Below, piece by piece: positions 45,201 through 54,415 of a DNA stretch of 64,000 bases (position 1 is its first letter; each line of letters begins with the position of its first letter). The DNA is from Verrucomicrobiota bacterium. Lineage in GTDB: Bacteria; Verrucomicrobiota; Verrucomicrobiia; Limisphaerales; SXTU01. A model generated the notes under the pieces. It was not told where the DNA came from. It did no database searches and worked only from the letters and a program-made list of their open reading frames with translations. The stretch spans positions 19,826 to 83,825 of the forward strand of contig VHDH01000002.1 of assembly GCA_016871445.1 (NCBI GenBank), in the 5' to 3' direction. The position numbers and the translations under genes were made by a program.

Positions 45201-46211
45201 TCAAGGTTGAGTGGGCGATCCTCCCAACAACGCAATCTCCCGCGCCCGCACACAGGCCACTTCGCGGCCCGGAGAAAAGGATTCCAACACCGGCGCCTTT
45301 ACCTTGCACGCCTCAGTTGCGTGCGGACAACGTGGGTGAAACGCGCAGCCGGCCGGGGGATTTAACGGCGAAGGCGGATCCCCCGCCAGCACGATGCGCT
45401 GGCGGGCCCTGGCCTTGACCGGGTCGGGCACGGCCACCGCGCTCACCAGCGCCTGCGCGTAGGGATGCAACGGCCGGTCGAAGACGTCCGCCGCCGGTCC
45501 CAGCTCGACGATCTTTCCGAGATACATCACCGCGATGCGGTCAGAGATATGCCGCACCACCGAGAGGTCGTGCGAAATGAACACCAGCGTGAGGCCCATC
45601 TCGCGCGAGAGTTTGGCGAGGAGGTTGATGATCTGCGCCTGGATCGAGACATCGAGCGCGGACACCGGCTCGTCGGCGACGATGAGCTTTGGCTCCACTG
45701 CCAGAGCGCGCGCGATGGCGATGCGCTGCCGCTGGCCGCCGCTGAACTCGTGTGGATACTTGCGCTGGAAGCGCGGCGCTAGGCCAACCCTTTCCATCAG
45801 CACCGCCACGCGGTTGGGCAATTCCGCAGCCGGCACTGCGCGGTGTGACCGGATTGCCTCCGCCAGCGTATCGAACACTGTCATGCGCGGGTTCAACGAG
45901 GCGTAGGGGTCTTGAAAAATCATCTGAAACTCTGCGCGTGCCGCCCGTAGTTCCGCGCCACGGAGCGCGGTCAAGTTCCGCCCACCGAGCAAGACCGTGC
46001 CCTCGCTAGCAGGAATGAGTTGCAGGATCGTTCGCCCAAGCGTGGACTTGCCACAGCCGGATTCGCCCACCAACCCGAGGATTTCTCCCGGTCGCAGCGC
46101 GAGCGACACTCCGTCCACCGCCCGCACCGTGCCTAACCGCCGCCGGAACACCAACCCATGCTCCACCGGGAAGTGGGTCTTCACATCGCACAACTCAAGG
46201 AAGGCGTTCAA
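45201..46211 (-). CDS. Oligopeptide/dipeptide ABC transporter ATPase (OppF/DppF-type)
   Basis: A 336-residue ATPase for peptide import. Motifs are Walker A GESGCGKST, signature SGGQRQRIAIARAL, Walker B LIVADEPVSALD, and the D-loop region FISHDLSVVRHISDRIAVMY. The C-terminal oligo-dipeptide domain has CAFHPRCPHATEAC, the family's cysteine motif. The start is probably the TTG at 46211 (LELCDVKTHFPVEHGLVFRR follows), with no good ATG nearby. OppF/DppF normally works with a second ATPase (OppD), two permeases and a binding protein; none is nearby, so it is an orphan ATPase or the end of an operon that was rearranged. Confidence 0.9.
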   Translation of the reverse strand: MNAFLELCDVKTHFPVEHGLVFRRRLGTVRAVDGVSLALRPGEILGLVGESGCGKSTLGRTILQLIPASEGTVLLGGRNLTALRGAELRAARAEFQMIFQDPYASLNPRMTVFDTLAEAIRSHRAVPAAELPNRVAVLMERVGLAPRFQRKYPHEFSGGQRQRIAIARALAVEPKLIVADEPVSALDVSIQAQIINLLAKLSREMGLTLVFISHDLSVVRHISDRIAVMYLGKIVELGPAADVFDRPLHPYAQALVSAVAVPDPVKARARQRIVLAGDPPSPLNPPAGCAFHPRCPHATEACKVKAPVLESFSPGREVACVRAREIALLGGSPTQP

Positions 46212-46448
46212 GCGGGCCCAAAGAAAGCATGGCCCGGCGCGAAAGGCACGCCGGATTACGCACCGTGGCGGACGGTTTGATCCGTGATTGATAATGTTGG
46301 TGCCCTGCCGCTTCGATCATCCCGTCAAACAGCCGATCCACTTTATGCGAGGATTCAGCGTTGGGGCGAAAACCGATGACACGGCTGAAACTTGCAGCGT
46401 CGCGCTTTACCCTTTAACCACTGGCGTAGGCGTGGTTGAGTTCGCCGC

Positions 46449-47165
46449 GTGACCGGCACGCTGATCAACACGGCGGCGATTCTCTTCGGCGGCTTCCTCG
46501 GCCTCAAAGCATCGCAGCAGATTTCTGCGGCGACGCAGGCGCGCATCAAGCTAGTGCTCGCCGCGTTCACGATTTACGCCGGCGCGAGCATGATCTGGCA
46601 GGGTGCGAGCGGCGGCTTGAGCAACGGGCTAAAGCAATTAGGCATCGCGTGCCTCGCGTTGGTGCTGGGCAACGCCGTCGGGATGCTGCTGCGGCTGCAA
46701 AATGGGCTGAACCGCCTTGGCCAATACGCGAGGGATCGGCTGGCAGGCGGCGCCGAGGCCAGCCACCGCTTCAGCGAGGGCTTCATCACTTGCACGCTGC
46801 TCTTCTGTGTGGGGCCGATGGCGATCCTCGGCGCAGTAGAGGACGGGCTGCACGGCGACTTCAAAATCCTCGCGATCAAGGCAGCGATGGATGGACTGGC
46901 AGCGATGGGCTTTGCGGCAATGTTTGGCTCTGGCGTGCTACTAGCGGCACTGCCAGTGCTGGCGTATCAAGGCACCATCACGCTATTGGCTTCTGCGCTG
47001 GCGCAGCATTTAAACGACCCGTTGCTGCTCAACTCGATGCGCGTGACTGGCGGACTGCTCGTGCTTTGCATCACGGTCATCATTCTCGATGTGCGCAAGG
47101 TGCCACTGGCAAATTACTTGCCGAGCCTTGCTGTCGCGCCGGCCCTCACGAATTGGTGGCGTTAA
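46449..47165 (+). CDS. DUF554 family membrane protein
   Basis: A 238-residue inner-membrane protein of the DUF554 (YdfK) family. The N-terminus MTGTLINTAAILFGGFLGLK and the segment VLGNAVGMLLRLQNGLNRLG are typical, as is the GFITCTLLFCVGPMAILGAV motif and the late LDVRKVPLANYLPSL. About six membrane helices can be seen. The start is the GTG at 46449. The family is thought to be a transporter or channel, substrate unknown. It is alone, between the orphan OppF-type gene and the serine acetyltransferase gene, with 236 bases upstream for its own promoter. Confidence 0.9.
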   Translation: MTGTLINTAAILFGGFLGLKASQQISAATQARIKLVLAAFTIYAGASMIWQGASGGLSNGLKQLGIACLALVLGNAVGMLLRLQNGLNRLGQYARDRLAGGAEASHRFSEGFITCTLLFCVGPMAILGAVEDGLHGDFKILAIKAAMDGLAAMGFAAMFGSGVLLAALPVLAYQGTITLLASALAQHLNDPLLLNSMRVTGGLLVLCITVIILDVRKVPLANYLPSLAVAPALTNWWR

Positions 47166-47247
47166 GCGCCAACCCGCCGCGCGATACTTGAACCAAGTTG
47201 GCTCGATTCAAGCGCACCGGGCGCAGTGACTGCGGGCTAAGACTCGG

Positions 47248-48168
47248 CTAAATCTGGAAGTCCGACCGACCTTTCTCGCGCTCACGCTTGTCGAACACCT
47301 TCACGTTGACCTCTTCGTAGAGCACGAGCGAATGCGGCGGTACACTTTGCATCAGGAAGACGTTCGCCCCGACTGTGCTGTGCGCGCCGATAACCGTCTC
47401 GCCGCCCACGATGGTCGCGCCCGCGTAGATGGTCACGTGGTCCTCGACGGTGGGGTGACGCTTGCGGCCCTTGAGCGACTGACCGCCGGCCAGCGAGCGC
47501 GCGACTAGGCCGACGCCCTGATACATCTTCACGTGGTTGCCGATTTCGCAGGTCTCGCCAATGACCGTGCCCGTGCAGTGGTCCACGAAGAAATGCGTGC
47601 CGATGCGCGCGCCGGGGTGCAGGTCCATCCCGCTGCGGCTGTGCGCCCACTCGGTCATGATGCGCGGCAGCAATGCGATCCCTTGCCGGTAAAGCTCGTG
47701 AGCCATGCGCTGCACGGCGATGGCCTCCATGAACGGATACGCCACGATGACCTCCTCCTTGCTTAACGCGGCAGGGTCGCCGTTGAAAGCAGCTTCGGCG
47801 TCAGTTTGGAGGATCTCCCGCACGCGCGGGAGGCTGCCGAGAAACTCCAGCGTGAGCTGCCGCGCCTCGGGGCGGTGGTCCTTCCGCTTGTCAGCGTCGG
47901 GTGGGTTGTATTTAAGGGCCTTGAGTAACTCGTCTTCCAGACGGCCTTGCACTGAGTCCATGAGCGTGGCGGTCTCAACCTTCAGCTCGGAGGAATGCAT
48001 CGGCTTCTCCTCAAAAAAGCCGGGGAAAAGCAGCCGTAGCAAATCCACAGTGATGCCCGCGATGGCGGTCTTCGAGGGCAGGTTTTTGCCATCGAGGTGG
48101 TTAATGCCGCCAACGCGCGCGTAAGAGGCGACGAGTTCGTTGGTGAGTTGAGAGACGGTAACGCTCAC
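47248..48168 (-). CDS. cysE: Serine O-acetyltransferase (EpsC type)
   Basis: A 306-residue serine acetyltransferase, which makes O-acetylserine for cysteine synthesis. The left-handed beta-helix is clear in LHPGARIGTHFFVDHCTGTV, IGETCEIGNHVKMYQGVG and HPTVEDHVTIYAGATIVGGE then TVIGAHSTVGANVFL. The His and Asp of the catalytic pair are in FVDHCTGTV. The N-terminal helical half (about 1-190) is longer than in E. coli CysE and is the type found in EpsC enzymes. The start is a GTG at 48168. It is divergent from the large heme-binding gene and not next to cysK. Confidence 0.9.
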   Translation of the reverse strand: MSVTVSQLTNELVASYARVGGINHLDGKNLPSKTAIAGITVDLLRLLFPGFFEEKPMHSSELKVETATLMDSVQGRLEDELLKALKYNPPDADKRKDHRPEARQLTLEFLGSLPRVREILQTDAEAAFNGDPAALSKEEVIVAYPFMEAIAVQRMAHELYRQGIALLPRIMTEWAHSRSGMDLHPGARIGTHFFVDHCTGTVIGETCEIGNHVKMYQGVGLVARSLAGGQSLKGRKRHPTVEDHVTIYAGATIVGGETVIGAHSTVGANVFLMQSVPPHSLVLYEEVNVKVFDKREREKGRSDFQI

Positions 48169-48427
48169 GGACTAGGAGTATCCGCGACGTTCACCGCGCT
48201 GGCAAGCGAGTGGTGCCAGTTGCGTTTTCTCGCAATTCTGAGCTTGATCCCGCCCCTCCAGCGCTAAATCTAGCCGACCACGGGAGCGGGCTCAGTGAAC
48301 CCAAAGCACATGCGGCGTTTTTCGTGCGAATGCTCGTGAACTACGGATGCGTCTACCAATGGTCAACTTGAACACGCTCCTAAATCTAAATTTCAAGGTG
48401 CAAGGAAGCTCTCCACACCCAGCCCCC

Positions 48428-51400
48428 ATGACTTTTGCGCGGGCCAAACGCCATCTCATGACTTGGAGTTGGGGATTTCTTTGCAGCTTGGGATTTGGAT
48501 TTTGGAGCTTCACCCACGCCGCGACCACCAATCTCAACGGCCACAACTTCACCCTCCCCGACGGCTTCACTGTGGAACTGGTCGCGCGCACACCGCTGAT
48601 CAACCGCCCCATTTCCATCGCGTTCGACGAACTAGGTCGCCTCTACGCGACGGACTCCTCCGGTTCCAACGACAAGGGGCCGACGCAATACGAACGCAAG
48701 GACCACCGTATCGTGCGTCTCGAGGACACCGATGGCGACGGGCGTTTCGACAAATCCGTCGTCTTTGCGGATAAGATGATGTTTCCCGAGGGCGCGATGT
48801 TTTACGAAGGCTCGCTCTACGTCGCCGCGCCGCCGCAAATCTGGAAGCTCACCGACACTGACGGCAACGGCGTCGCGGACAAGCGCGAGGTCTGGCACGA
48901 CGGTAAAACGCTTACCGGCTGCGCCAACGACTTGCACGGCCCCTACCTGGGCCCAGACGGCTGGATTTATTGGACCAAAGGCGCATTCGCCGAGCAGCGC
49001 TACACACTCGCGAACGGAAAACCCTTCGTCACCCGCGCCTCGCATATCTTCCGCGCGCGGCCCGATGGCACGGGCCTCGAGCCAGTGCTCACCGGCGGCA
49101 TGGACAATCCCGTGGGCGTGGCCTTCCACTCGACCGGCGAGCGTTTCCTGAGCTGCACGTTTGTCCAACCCGGCGGGGGTAAACGCGACGGTCTGCTGCA
49201 TGCCGTTTACGGCGGCGTTTATGGCAAGGAGCAGGCCGCACTCGACGGCCACCCGCGCACCGGCGACCTCATGCCCGTGCTGCATCACTCCGGCGCGTCA
49301 GCTCCATGCGGCCTGACCATGTATCGCTCGCGCGTCCTTGGCGCGGACTGGGCGGACAACCTGCTCGCGTGTTACTTCAACCTGCGGAAAGTCGTCCGCC
49401 ACGAACTCATCCCCGACGGTGCGACCTTCAAGACGAAGGACACCGACCTGCTGGCCAGCGACCACCTCGACTTCCACCCGACCGACGTGCTGGAAGACGC
49501 CGATGGGAGCATCCTCATCGTGGACACCGGCGGCTGGTATAAAATCTGTTGTCCCACCTCGCAACTCGCCAAACCCGACGTGCTTGGGGCGATTTACCGC
49601 TTGCGCAAAGCGGGTTTGCCCCCGCGCGAAGACCCGCGTGGCCTCAAGCTGAATTGGCCGACACTTAAAACCGACGACCTGGCAAAACTCTTGGCCGACG
49701 ACCGCCTCTACGTCCGTCAACGCGCCATCCACGAACTTGGCAAACGCGGTGAGGCGGCGGTGCCTGCATTACGCAACTTGCTGGTAGCAGCCGACGTCCG
49801 GAGGCTCGCGTCTAACGCGAAACCTCAAACGCAAAACTCGAAAAAGAAATCAGAGCCTCCTCACGTCAGCTACTACCCGGAGGAGGCACGCCTCGCCGCC
49901 GTCTGGTCTCTCGCCCGTATCCCCGGCCCTGCCGCACGCGAGGCCATCCGCACCGCGCTCAACGACACCGACAGCTCCGTCCGCCACGCCGCCCTGCACG
50001 TCGTGAGCCTTTGGCGCGACATGACTGCCGTCGGGCGACTGCAAGCCTTCGTGGAACCGAAATCCCCTGCCGAAACTCGCGTCGCCGCCGAAGCACTTGG
50101 TCGATTGAAAGCCACGAACTCCGCCTCAGCTCTGCTTGCCGTCGCCGACCAATCCCGCGCGGGCAACTCCACAATGACCGACGCGCAGCGCATTCTCTGG
50201 CACTCGCTCACCTACGCCGTCATCGAGATGGCGGCGGGCGAAACCGTCAGCACACAGCTCCCTTCCCGCGCGCCATCCGCCGCCACGCTCATTGCCCTCG
50301 CCCACACTGGCGGCGCGAGTCTGAAGCCCGAAATAGTCATTCCTCTCCTCCACTCGCGCGACCCGGTCGTGCGGCAGACAGCGCAGTGGATTGCCAGCCA
50401 GCGACCTGACTGGGGCAAGGCGCTCGCCTCCGCATTTTTTGGCGACCTCCACCTTAATTCACCTCAACTGAAACCGGACTCTGCGACTATGCCTGCGTTG
50501 ATGGCAGCATTTGCGAAGTTGCCCGAAGTCCAGCAGAGGCTGGCTGACCTTGTGCGGGATGAGCAAACCCCGCGCACGGCGCGGCTCATCGCTCTGCAGG
50601 GAATGTCCGCAGCGAGCCTAAAGGAAACTCCGGCAACTTGGTTCGCACCGGTCACAAGCTTGCTGACCAGCACCGATGCCGAACTGCTCCGCCAAGCCGT
50701 CGCCACCGCGCGCACCTTTACCCTGCCAAAGCAGGGTAACGCCGAGTTCACCCGCGCATTGCAGGCGGTCGGCGAACTGGGTTCCGCGCCTGCCGATGTG
50801 CGCCTAGACGCGCTTACCGCAGTCGGCGCGCTGCCGACCGTTTCGCCGAGCTTGTTCACCTTCTTGTGCAAGAATTTGGAAGTAACCCTGCCGATGCTTA
50901 CCCGCAGTGCAGCAGCGGGTGCCCTGGCGAAAGCGAAGTTGACCGATGCGCAACGCCTCGCGCTGGCGGACACGATGAAGTCCGTTTCCCCACTCGACGC
51001 GCCGAAGCTGCTGCCTGCCTTCGAAAAATCACCGACCGAGGTGTTGGGCTTCGAGCTGGTCGCGGCACTCAAGGAGTCCACCGCGCTGCGCGGCTTGCGC
51101 GTGGATTTGCTCAAGCCGCTGCTGGCGAAGTATCCGAAGCCCGTGCAGGACGCGGGTGCGGAGCTGCTCGCGCTCCTGAATGCCGACGCAGGCAAGCAGC
51201 GCGCACATCTAGAAGCCCTGCTGCCAACGCTTACGGGCGGCGACGTGGCGCGCGGGATGGCCGTGTTCAACAACCAAAAGTCAGCGTGCTTCTCCTGCCA
51301 CGCCATCGGCTATCGCGGTGGCAAGCTCGGGCCCGACCTCACGCGCATCGGTCAAGTGCGGACCGAAATGGATTTGCTGGAGAGCATCATTTATCCGAGC

Positions 51401-51655
51401 GCAAGCTTTGTGCGCAGCTATGAGCCGTTCACGGTATTGGTAAAAGGCGGGGAGGACACGACCGGCATCGTGCGCAAAGACGCGCCGGACGAAGTCATCC
51501 TCGCCAACGGCCCCGAAACCGAAGCCCGCATCGCCCGCAGCGACGTGTTGGAAATGCGCCCCGGCAAAATCTCGCTCATGCCCGACGGGCTGGAACAAGC
51601 GCTGACACGGCAAGAACTGGCAGACTTGCTGGCGTTTCTAAAGGCATCGAAATGA
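48428..51655 (+). CDS. PVC-type heme-binding HEAT-repeat protein
   Basis: A secreted protein of about 1075 residues in the PVC 'membrane-bound dehydrogenase/heme-binding CxxCH' group. The start at 48428 gives a hydrophobic signal (WGFLCSLGFGFWSFTHAA), while the frame is open from 48347; Met at 48458 is another choice. Residues 40-410 form a beta-propeller-like PVC dehydrogenase domain (NRPISIAFDELGRLYATDSS; VRLEDTDGDGRFDKSVVFAD). HEAT repeats cover about 420-900 (EARLAAVWSLARIPGPAAR, SSVRHAALHVVSLWRD). At about residue 954 it ends with a cytochrome c-like SACFSCHAIGYRGGKLGPDL and IIYPSASFVRSYEPFTVL. A 25-residue insert between HEAT repeats (NAKPQTQNSKKKSEPP) looks repeat-derived. Confidence 0.9.
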   Translation: MTFARAKRHLMTWSWGFLCSLGFGFWSFTHAATTNLNGHNFTLPDGFTVELVARTPLINRPISIAFDELGRLYATDSSGSNDKGPTQYERKDHRIVRLEDTDGDGRFDKSVVFADKMMFPEGAMFYEGSLYVAAPPQIWKLTDTDGNGVADKREVWHDGKTLTGCANDLHGPYLGPDGWIYWTKGAFAEQRYTLANGKPFVTRASHIFRARPDGTGLEPVLTGGMDNPVGVAFHSTGERFLSCTFVQPGGGKRDGLLHAVYGGVYGKEQAALDGHPRTGDLMPVLHHSGASAPCGLTMYRSRVLGADWADNLLACYFNLRKVVRHELIPDGATFKTKDTDLLASDHLDFHPTDVLEDADGSILIVDTGGWYKICCPTSQLAKPDVLGAIYRLRKAGLPPREDPRGLKLNWPTLKTDDLAKLLADDRLYVRQRAIHELGKRGEAAVPALRNLLVAADVRRLASNAKPQTQNSKKKSEPPHVSYYPEEARLAAVWSLARIPGPAAREAIRTALNDTDSSVRHAALHVVSLWRDMTAVGRLQAFVEPKSPAETRVAAEALGRLKATNSASALLAVADQSRAGNSTMTDAQRILWHSLTYAVIEMAAGETVSTQLPSRAPSAATLIALAHTGGASLKPEIVIPLLHSRDPVVRQTAQWIASQRPDWGKALASAFFGDLHLNSPQLKPDSATMPALMAAFAKLPEVQQRLADLVRDEQTPRTARLIALQGMSAASLKETPATWFAPVTSLLTSTDAELLRQAVATARTFTLPKQGNAEFTRALQAVGELGSAPADVRLDALTAVGALPTVSPSLFTFLCKNLEVTLPMLTRSAAAGALAKAKLTDAQRLALADTMKSVSPLDAPKLLPAFEKSPTEVLGFELVAALKESTALRGLRVDLLKPLLAKYPKPVQDAGAELLALLNADAGKQRAHLEALLPTLTGGDVARGMAVFNNQKSACFSCHAIGYRGGKLGPDLTRIGQVRTEMDLLESIIYPSASFVRSYEPFTVLVKGGEDTTGIVRKDAPDEVILANGPETEARIARSDVLEMRPGKISLMPDGLEQALTRQELADLLAFLKASK
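48484..48513 (+). repeat. Degenerate G/T-rich repeat inside a signal peptide
   Basis: CAGCTT then TTTGGATTTTGG lies here and encodes part of the hydrophobic signal core of the heme-binding protein. A related copy at 54363-54392 matches at about 21 of 30 positions in ungapped alignment. Confidence 0.4.
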
Positions 51656-51753
51656 GCAGGATTTTGCGGTGTTCTGTGATGAGTGGTGATTGGAGCGGTC
51701 AAAGTTAATGACGACTGAATAGTGAAGACTGAAGGCTGGTTGCGAGCCTGGCA

Positions 51754-52260
51754 TCAAGTCAGCAGCACTCCCTCGATCGCCAGCAGACGACGCTTCCATT
51801 CCAGCCCACCGAGATAGCCACCGAGGCTGCCATTTGCCGCGAGGACGCGGTGGCAGGGTATGAGCACGGGAAGCGGATTGGCACCGCACGCGCCGCCAAC
51901 AGCCCGGGCGGCCCGGCGTTTGCCGATTTCCTCCGCGACTTCGCCATAGCTGCGGGTCTCCCCGCGGGGGATGCGACGCAATTCGGCCCACACACGCAGC
52001 CGGAACTTCGAGCCGCCGGAAAGGTCAAACGGCGGAAGCGGTGGCGGCCTGTCGCCCGGCTTTGTGGTAAGTGCAAAACGCAACGCGGCCTCGGTTCGAG
52101 CGGCCCAATCGCGGAAGGGAGCGGGTAATTCCCCGTAAGTTTCCACCTCGGCAGCGGGAAACTCCAGCCGCGCCAGCCCATCCGCCGAAAAGTACGCGCG
52201 GAAGCCCCCTAAAGGAGTCGGGATTGAAGCAAGGTGCAGAATTTTGGGCGGGCACGGCAC
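51754..52260 (-). CDS. ogt: O6-methylguanine-DNA methyltransferase
   Basis: A 168-residue suicide DNA repair protein that removes alkyl groups from guanine O6. The active-site motif PCHRVLAANGSLGGYLGGLE is perfect, with the acceptor Cys in PCHR. It is preceded by the wing-helix part FRLRVWAELRRIPRGETRSY and GEVAEEIGKRRAARAVGGAC, where the Arg finger and helix-turn-helix bind DNA. The N-terminal domain (FRAYFSADGLARLEF) is as in Ogt. The start is a GTG at 52260. It is alone on the minus strand, divergent from dxs; only 108 bases separate them. Confidence 0.95.
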   Translation of the reverse strand: MPCPPKILHLASIPTPLGGFRAYFSADGLARLEFPAAEVETYGELPAPFRDWAARTEAALRFALTTKPGDRPPPLPPFDLSGGSKFRLRVWAELRRIPRGETRSYGEVAEEIGKRRAARAVGGACGANPLPVLIPCHRVLAANGSLGGYLGGLEWKRRLLAIEGVLLT

Positions 52261-52368
52261 GACGTGATTAAGCGGGCGAACATTAGCCCGCGCAAGATCG
52301 GCGGTGAGGCAGCGAATGCGAGGCCTTGCTTTCCGGGGCGATTCCCACGTAAAGTACGCTCGTAAACT

Positions 52369-54357
52369 ATGAGCCGATACCTAGACATGGTGGACAGCCC
52401 AGAGCACGTGAAACGGCTCACGCCGCAGCAATTGACGGCACTGGCAGAGGACATCCGCGAGGAGCTTATCACTAAGCTTGCCAAGGCCGGCGGCCATCTC
52501 GGCCCCAACCTCGGCGTGGTGGAACTAACCATCGCGCTGCACCGGGTTTTCTCGACCCCCAAGGACAAGTTCGTCTGGGACGTCAGCCATCAGGTATATG
52601 TCCACAAGCTGCTCACGGGCCGCAAAGACCGCTTCCACACCATCCGTCAGACCGATGGCCTAAACGGCTTCGCGCTACGAACAGAATCCGAGCATGACAG
52701 CTTTGGTGCGGGCCACGCGGGCACCGCCCTTTCCGCCGCACTAGGCATGTGCGCCGCGCGCGACCAACGCAAGAGCAACGAGCATGTGGTCTGCGTATTT
52801 GGCGACGCTGCGCTGACCAATGGCGTGTCCTTCGAGGCACTCAACAACATCGCGCATACGACCAAGAAGTTCATCGGCATCCTCAACGACAACGAGTGGT
52901 CCATCGCCAAGAACGTCGGCGCCATCTCCGGCTACCTCAACAAACTCATCACCAACCCGACCTACAACCAGCTCCAAAAAGACTTCGAGTCTTTTATGCG
53001 CGGCACCCCGCGCGGCGAAATCACTTACAAGCTGGGCCAAAAGGTCGAGGAAGCGGTGAAGGGCGTGGTCAAAGAACTTACGCTCCGCCACACGCCAGCC
53101 TCGAAGGAGGAGACCGACGGACGCGGCGGTTTCGGCAGCAGCCTTATCTTCGAGGAACTCGGGGTGCGCTATCTCGGGCCGATCGATGGACACAACCTGC
53201 CGCTGCTCATTGAGGCGCTGGAGTTCGCCAAGAACTGTGATTACCCCATCGTCCTGCACGTGCTGACCAAAAAGGGCAAGGGCTTTGACGCCGCTCTTAA
53301 GCAACCGGAGAAATTCCACGGTCTCGGCCCTTATTGTGCCACGACCGGCGAGACACCCGCCGCCAAGCCCGGTACGCCGCCCGCCTATCAGGATGTCTTC
53401 GGACAGACGCTCGTGAAACTCTGCCAAAAGGACGCTACGCTCGTTGGCATCACCGCCGCCATGCCCACCGGCACGGGATTGAAGCATCTGGAAAAAGCCC
53501 TGCCGACCCGCTATTACGATGTGGGTATCGCCGAAGAACATGCCGTCATCTTTGCTGCTGGCATGGCCACGATGGGTTTCCACCCGGTCGTCGCGATTTA
53601 CTCCACCTTCCTCCAGCGCGCTTACGACTGCATCCACCACGACGTGTGCCTGCAGGACTTGCCGGTTATTTTCTGCATGGACCGCGCAGGCCTCAGCGCC
53701 AACGACGGCCCCACCCACCACGGCCTCTTCGACATTGCCTACCTCCGCTGCCTGCCTAACGTCATCGCGATGGCGCCAAAGGACGAGGATGAGCTGGCCG
53801 ACATGATGTTCACCGCAAGCCTCCAAAAACACCCAACCTTCATCCGCTACCCACGCGGCAGCGGCGAGGGCGTGCCCATCAAGGAAGTCCCCGCGTTACT
53901 GGAAGTCGGCAAAGCGGAAGTCACCCGCAACTTCGCCCAGACCGGCGGCAAAAAGGTCGCCCTCTTCGGTCTCGGCCAGATGCACAGCATCGCGAGGAAG
54001 ACCGCCGACTTGCTCGCGGAAGATGGCTTCGATGTCGCGGTTATCAACCCGCGTTGGACCAAACCGATTGACGCCGGCACACACGAGTTTTTTGGTCGCG
54101 CCGCCGACCTGGTGATCACGCTGGAGGACCACGTCCTAATGGGCGGCTACGGCAGCACGGTGCTGGAGCACTTTGCCGAGGCGCGGATTACCACGCCCGT
54201 TGCACGCATTGGCTGGCCCGACCAGTTTATCGAGCACGCCAGCAGCGTGGACTATCTGCGGAAAAAGCACGGCCTGACCGCCGAGCACACCGCTGCCTTG
54301 GCGAAAACCCGCCTCGCTGCGCCCGCAATCGAGCAGGTGGACTTCAGAGCAGCGTGA
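52369..54357 (+). CDS. dxs: 1-deoxy-D-xylulose-5-phosphate synthase
   Basis: A 662-residue TPP enzyme, first step of the MEP isoprenoid pathway. The N-terminus GGHLGPNLGVVELTIALHRV and FVWDVSHQVYVHKLLTGRKD is standard. The TPP motif reads GDAALTNGVSFEALNN and ends ILNDNEWSI; most DXS have GDGALTGG and NEMSIS, so this belongs to a variant group. The transketolase domain has GIAEEHAVIFAAGMATMGF (most DXS have AEQH), FLQRAYDCIHHDVCL and DRAGLSANDGPTHHGLFD. The C-terminal domain is complete. It begins a co-directional set with the TPR gene, ugd, Nudix and ubiE. The product feeds prenyl chains of the quinone whose head group ubiE methylates. Confidence 0.93.
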   Translation: MSRYLDMVDSPEHVKRLTPQQLTALAEDIREELITKLAKAGGHLGPNLGVVELTIALHRVFSTPKDKFVWDVSHQVYVHKLLTGRKDRFHTIRQTDGLNGFALRTESEHDSFGAGHAGTALSAALGMCAARDQRKSNEHVVCVFGDAALTNGVSFEALNNIAHTTKKFIGILNDNEWSIAKNVGAISGYLNKLITNPTYNQLQKDFESFMRGTPRGEITYKLGQKVEEAVKGVVKELTLRHTPASKEETDGRGGFGSSLIFEELGVRYLGPIDGHNLPLLIEALEFAKNCDYPIVLHVLTKKGKGFDAALKQPEKFHGLGPYCATTGETPAAKPGTPPAYQDVFGQTLVKLCQKDATLVGITAAMPTGTGLKHLEKALPTRYYDVGIAEEHAVIFAAGMATMGFHPVVAIYSTFLQRAYDCIHHDVCLQDLPVIFCMDRAGLSANDGPTHHGLFDIAYLRCLPNVIAMAPKDEDELADMMFTASLQKHPTFIRYPRGSGEGVPIKEVPALLEVGKAEVTRNFAQTGGKKVALFGLGQMHSIARKTADLLAEDGFDVAVINPRWTKPIDAGTHEFFGRAADLVITLEDHVLMGGYGSTVLEHFAEARITTPVARIGWPDQFIEHASSVDYLRKKHGLTAEHTAALAKTRLAAPAIEQVDFRAA

Positions 54358-54362
54358 TTTGC

Positions 54363-54392
54363 CAGCTTTGGGCTTGCGTTTTTGGGGCTCAC
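54363..54392 (+). repeat. Second copy of the degenerate G/T-rich repeat
   Basis: It lies between the dxs stop and the GTG start of the TPR gene. It is related at about 21 of 30 bases to the copy at 48484-48513. Confidence 0.35.
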
Positions 54393-54415
54393 TCGGAAGA
54401 TGCCGGCTCTTAATC

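Noticed and set aside
52741..53832. Minus-strand frame of 363 codons
   Set aside because: It is antisense to dxs and has no recognisable motif.
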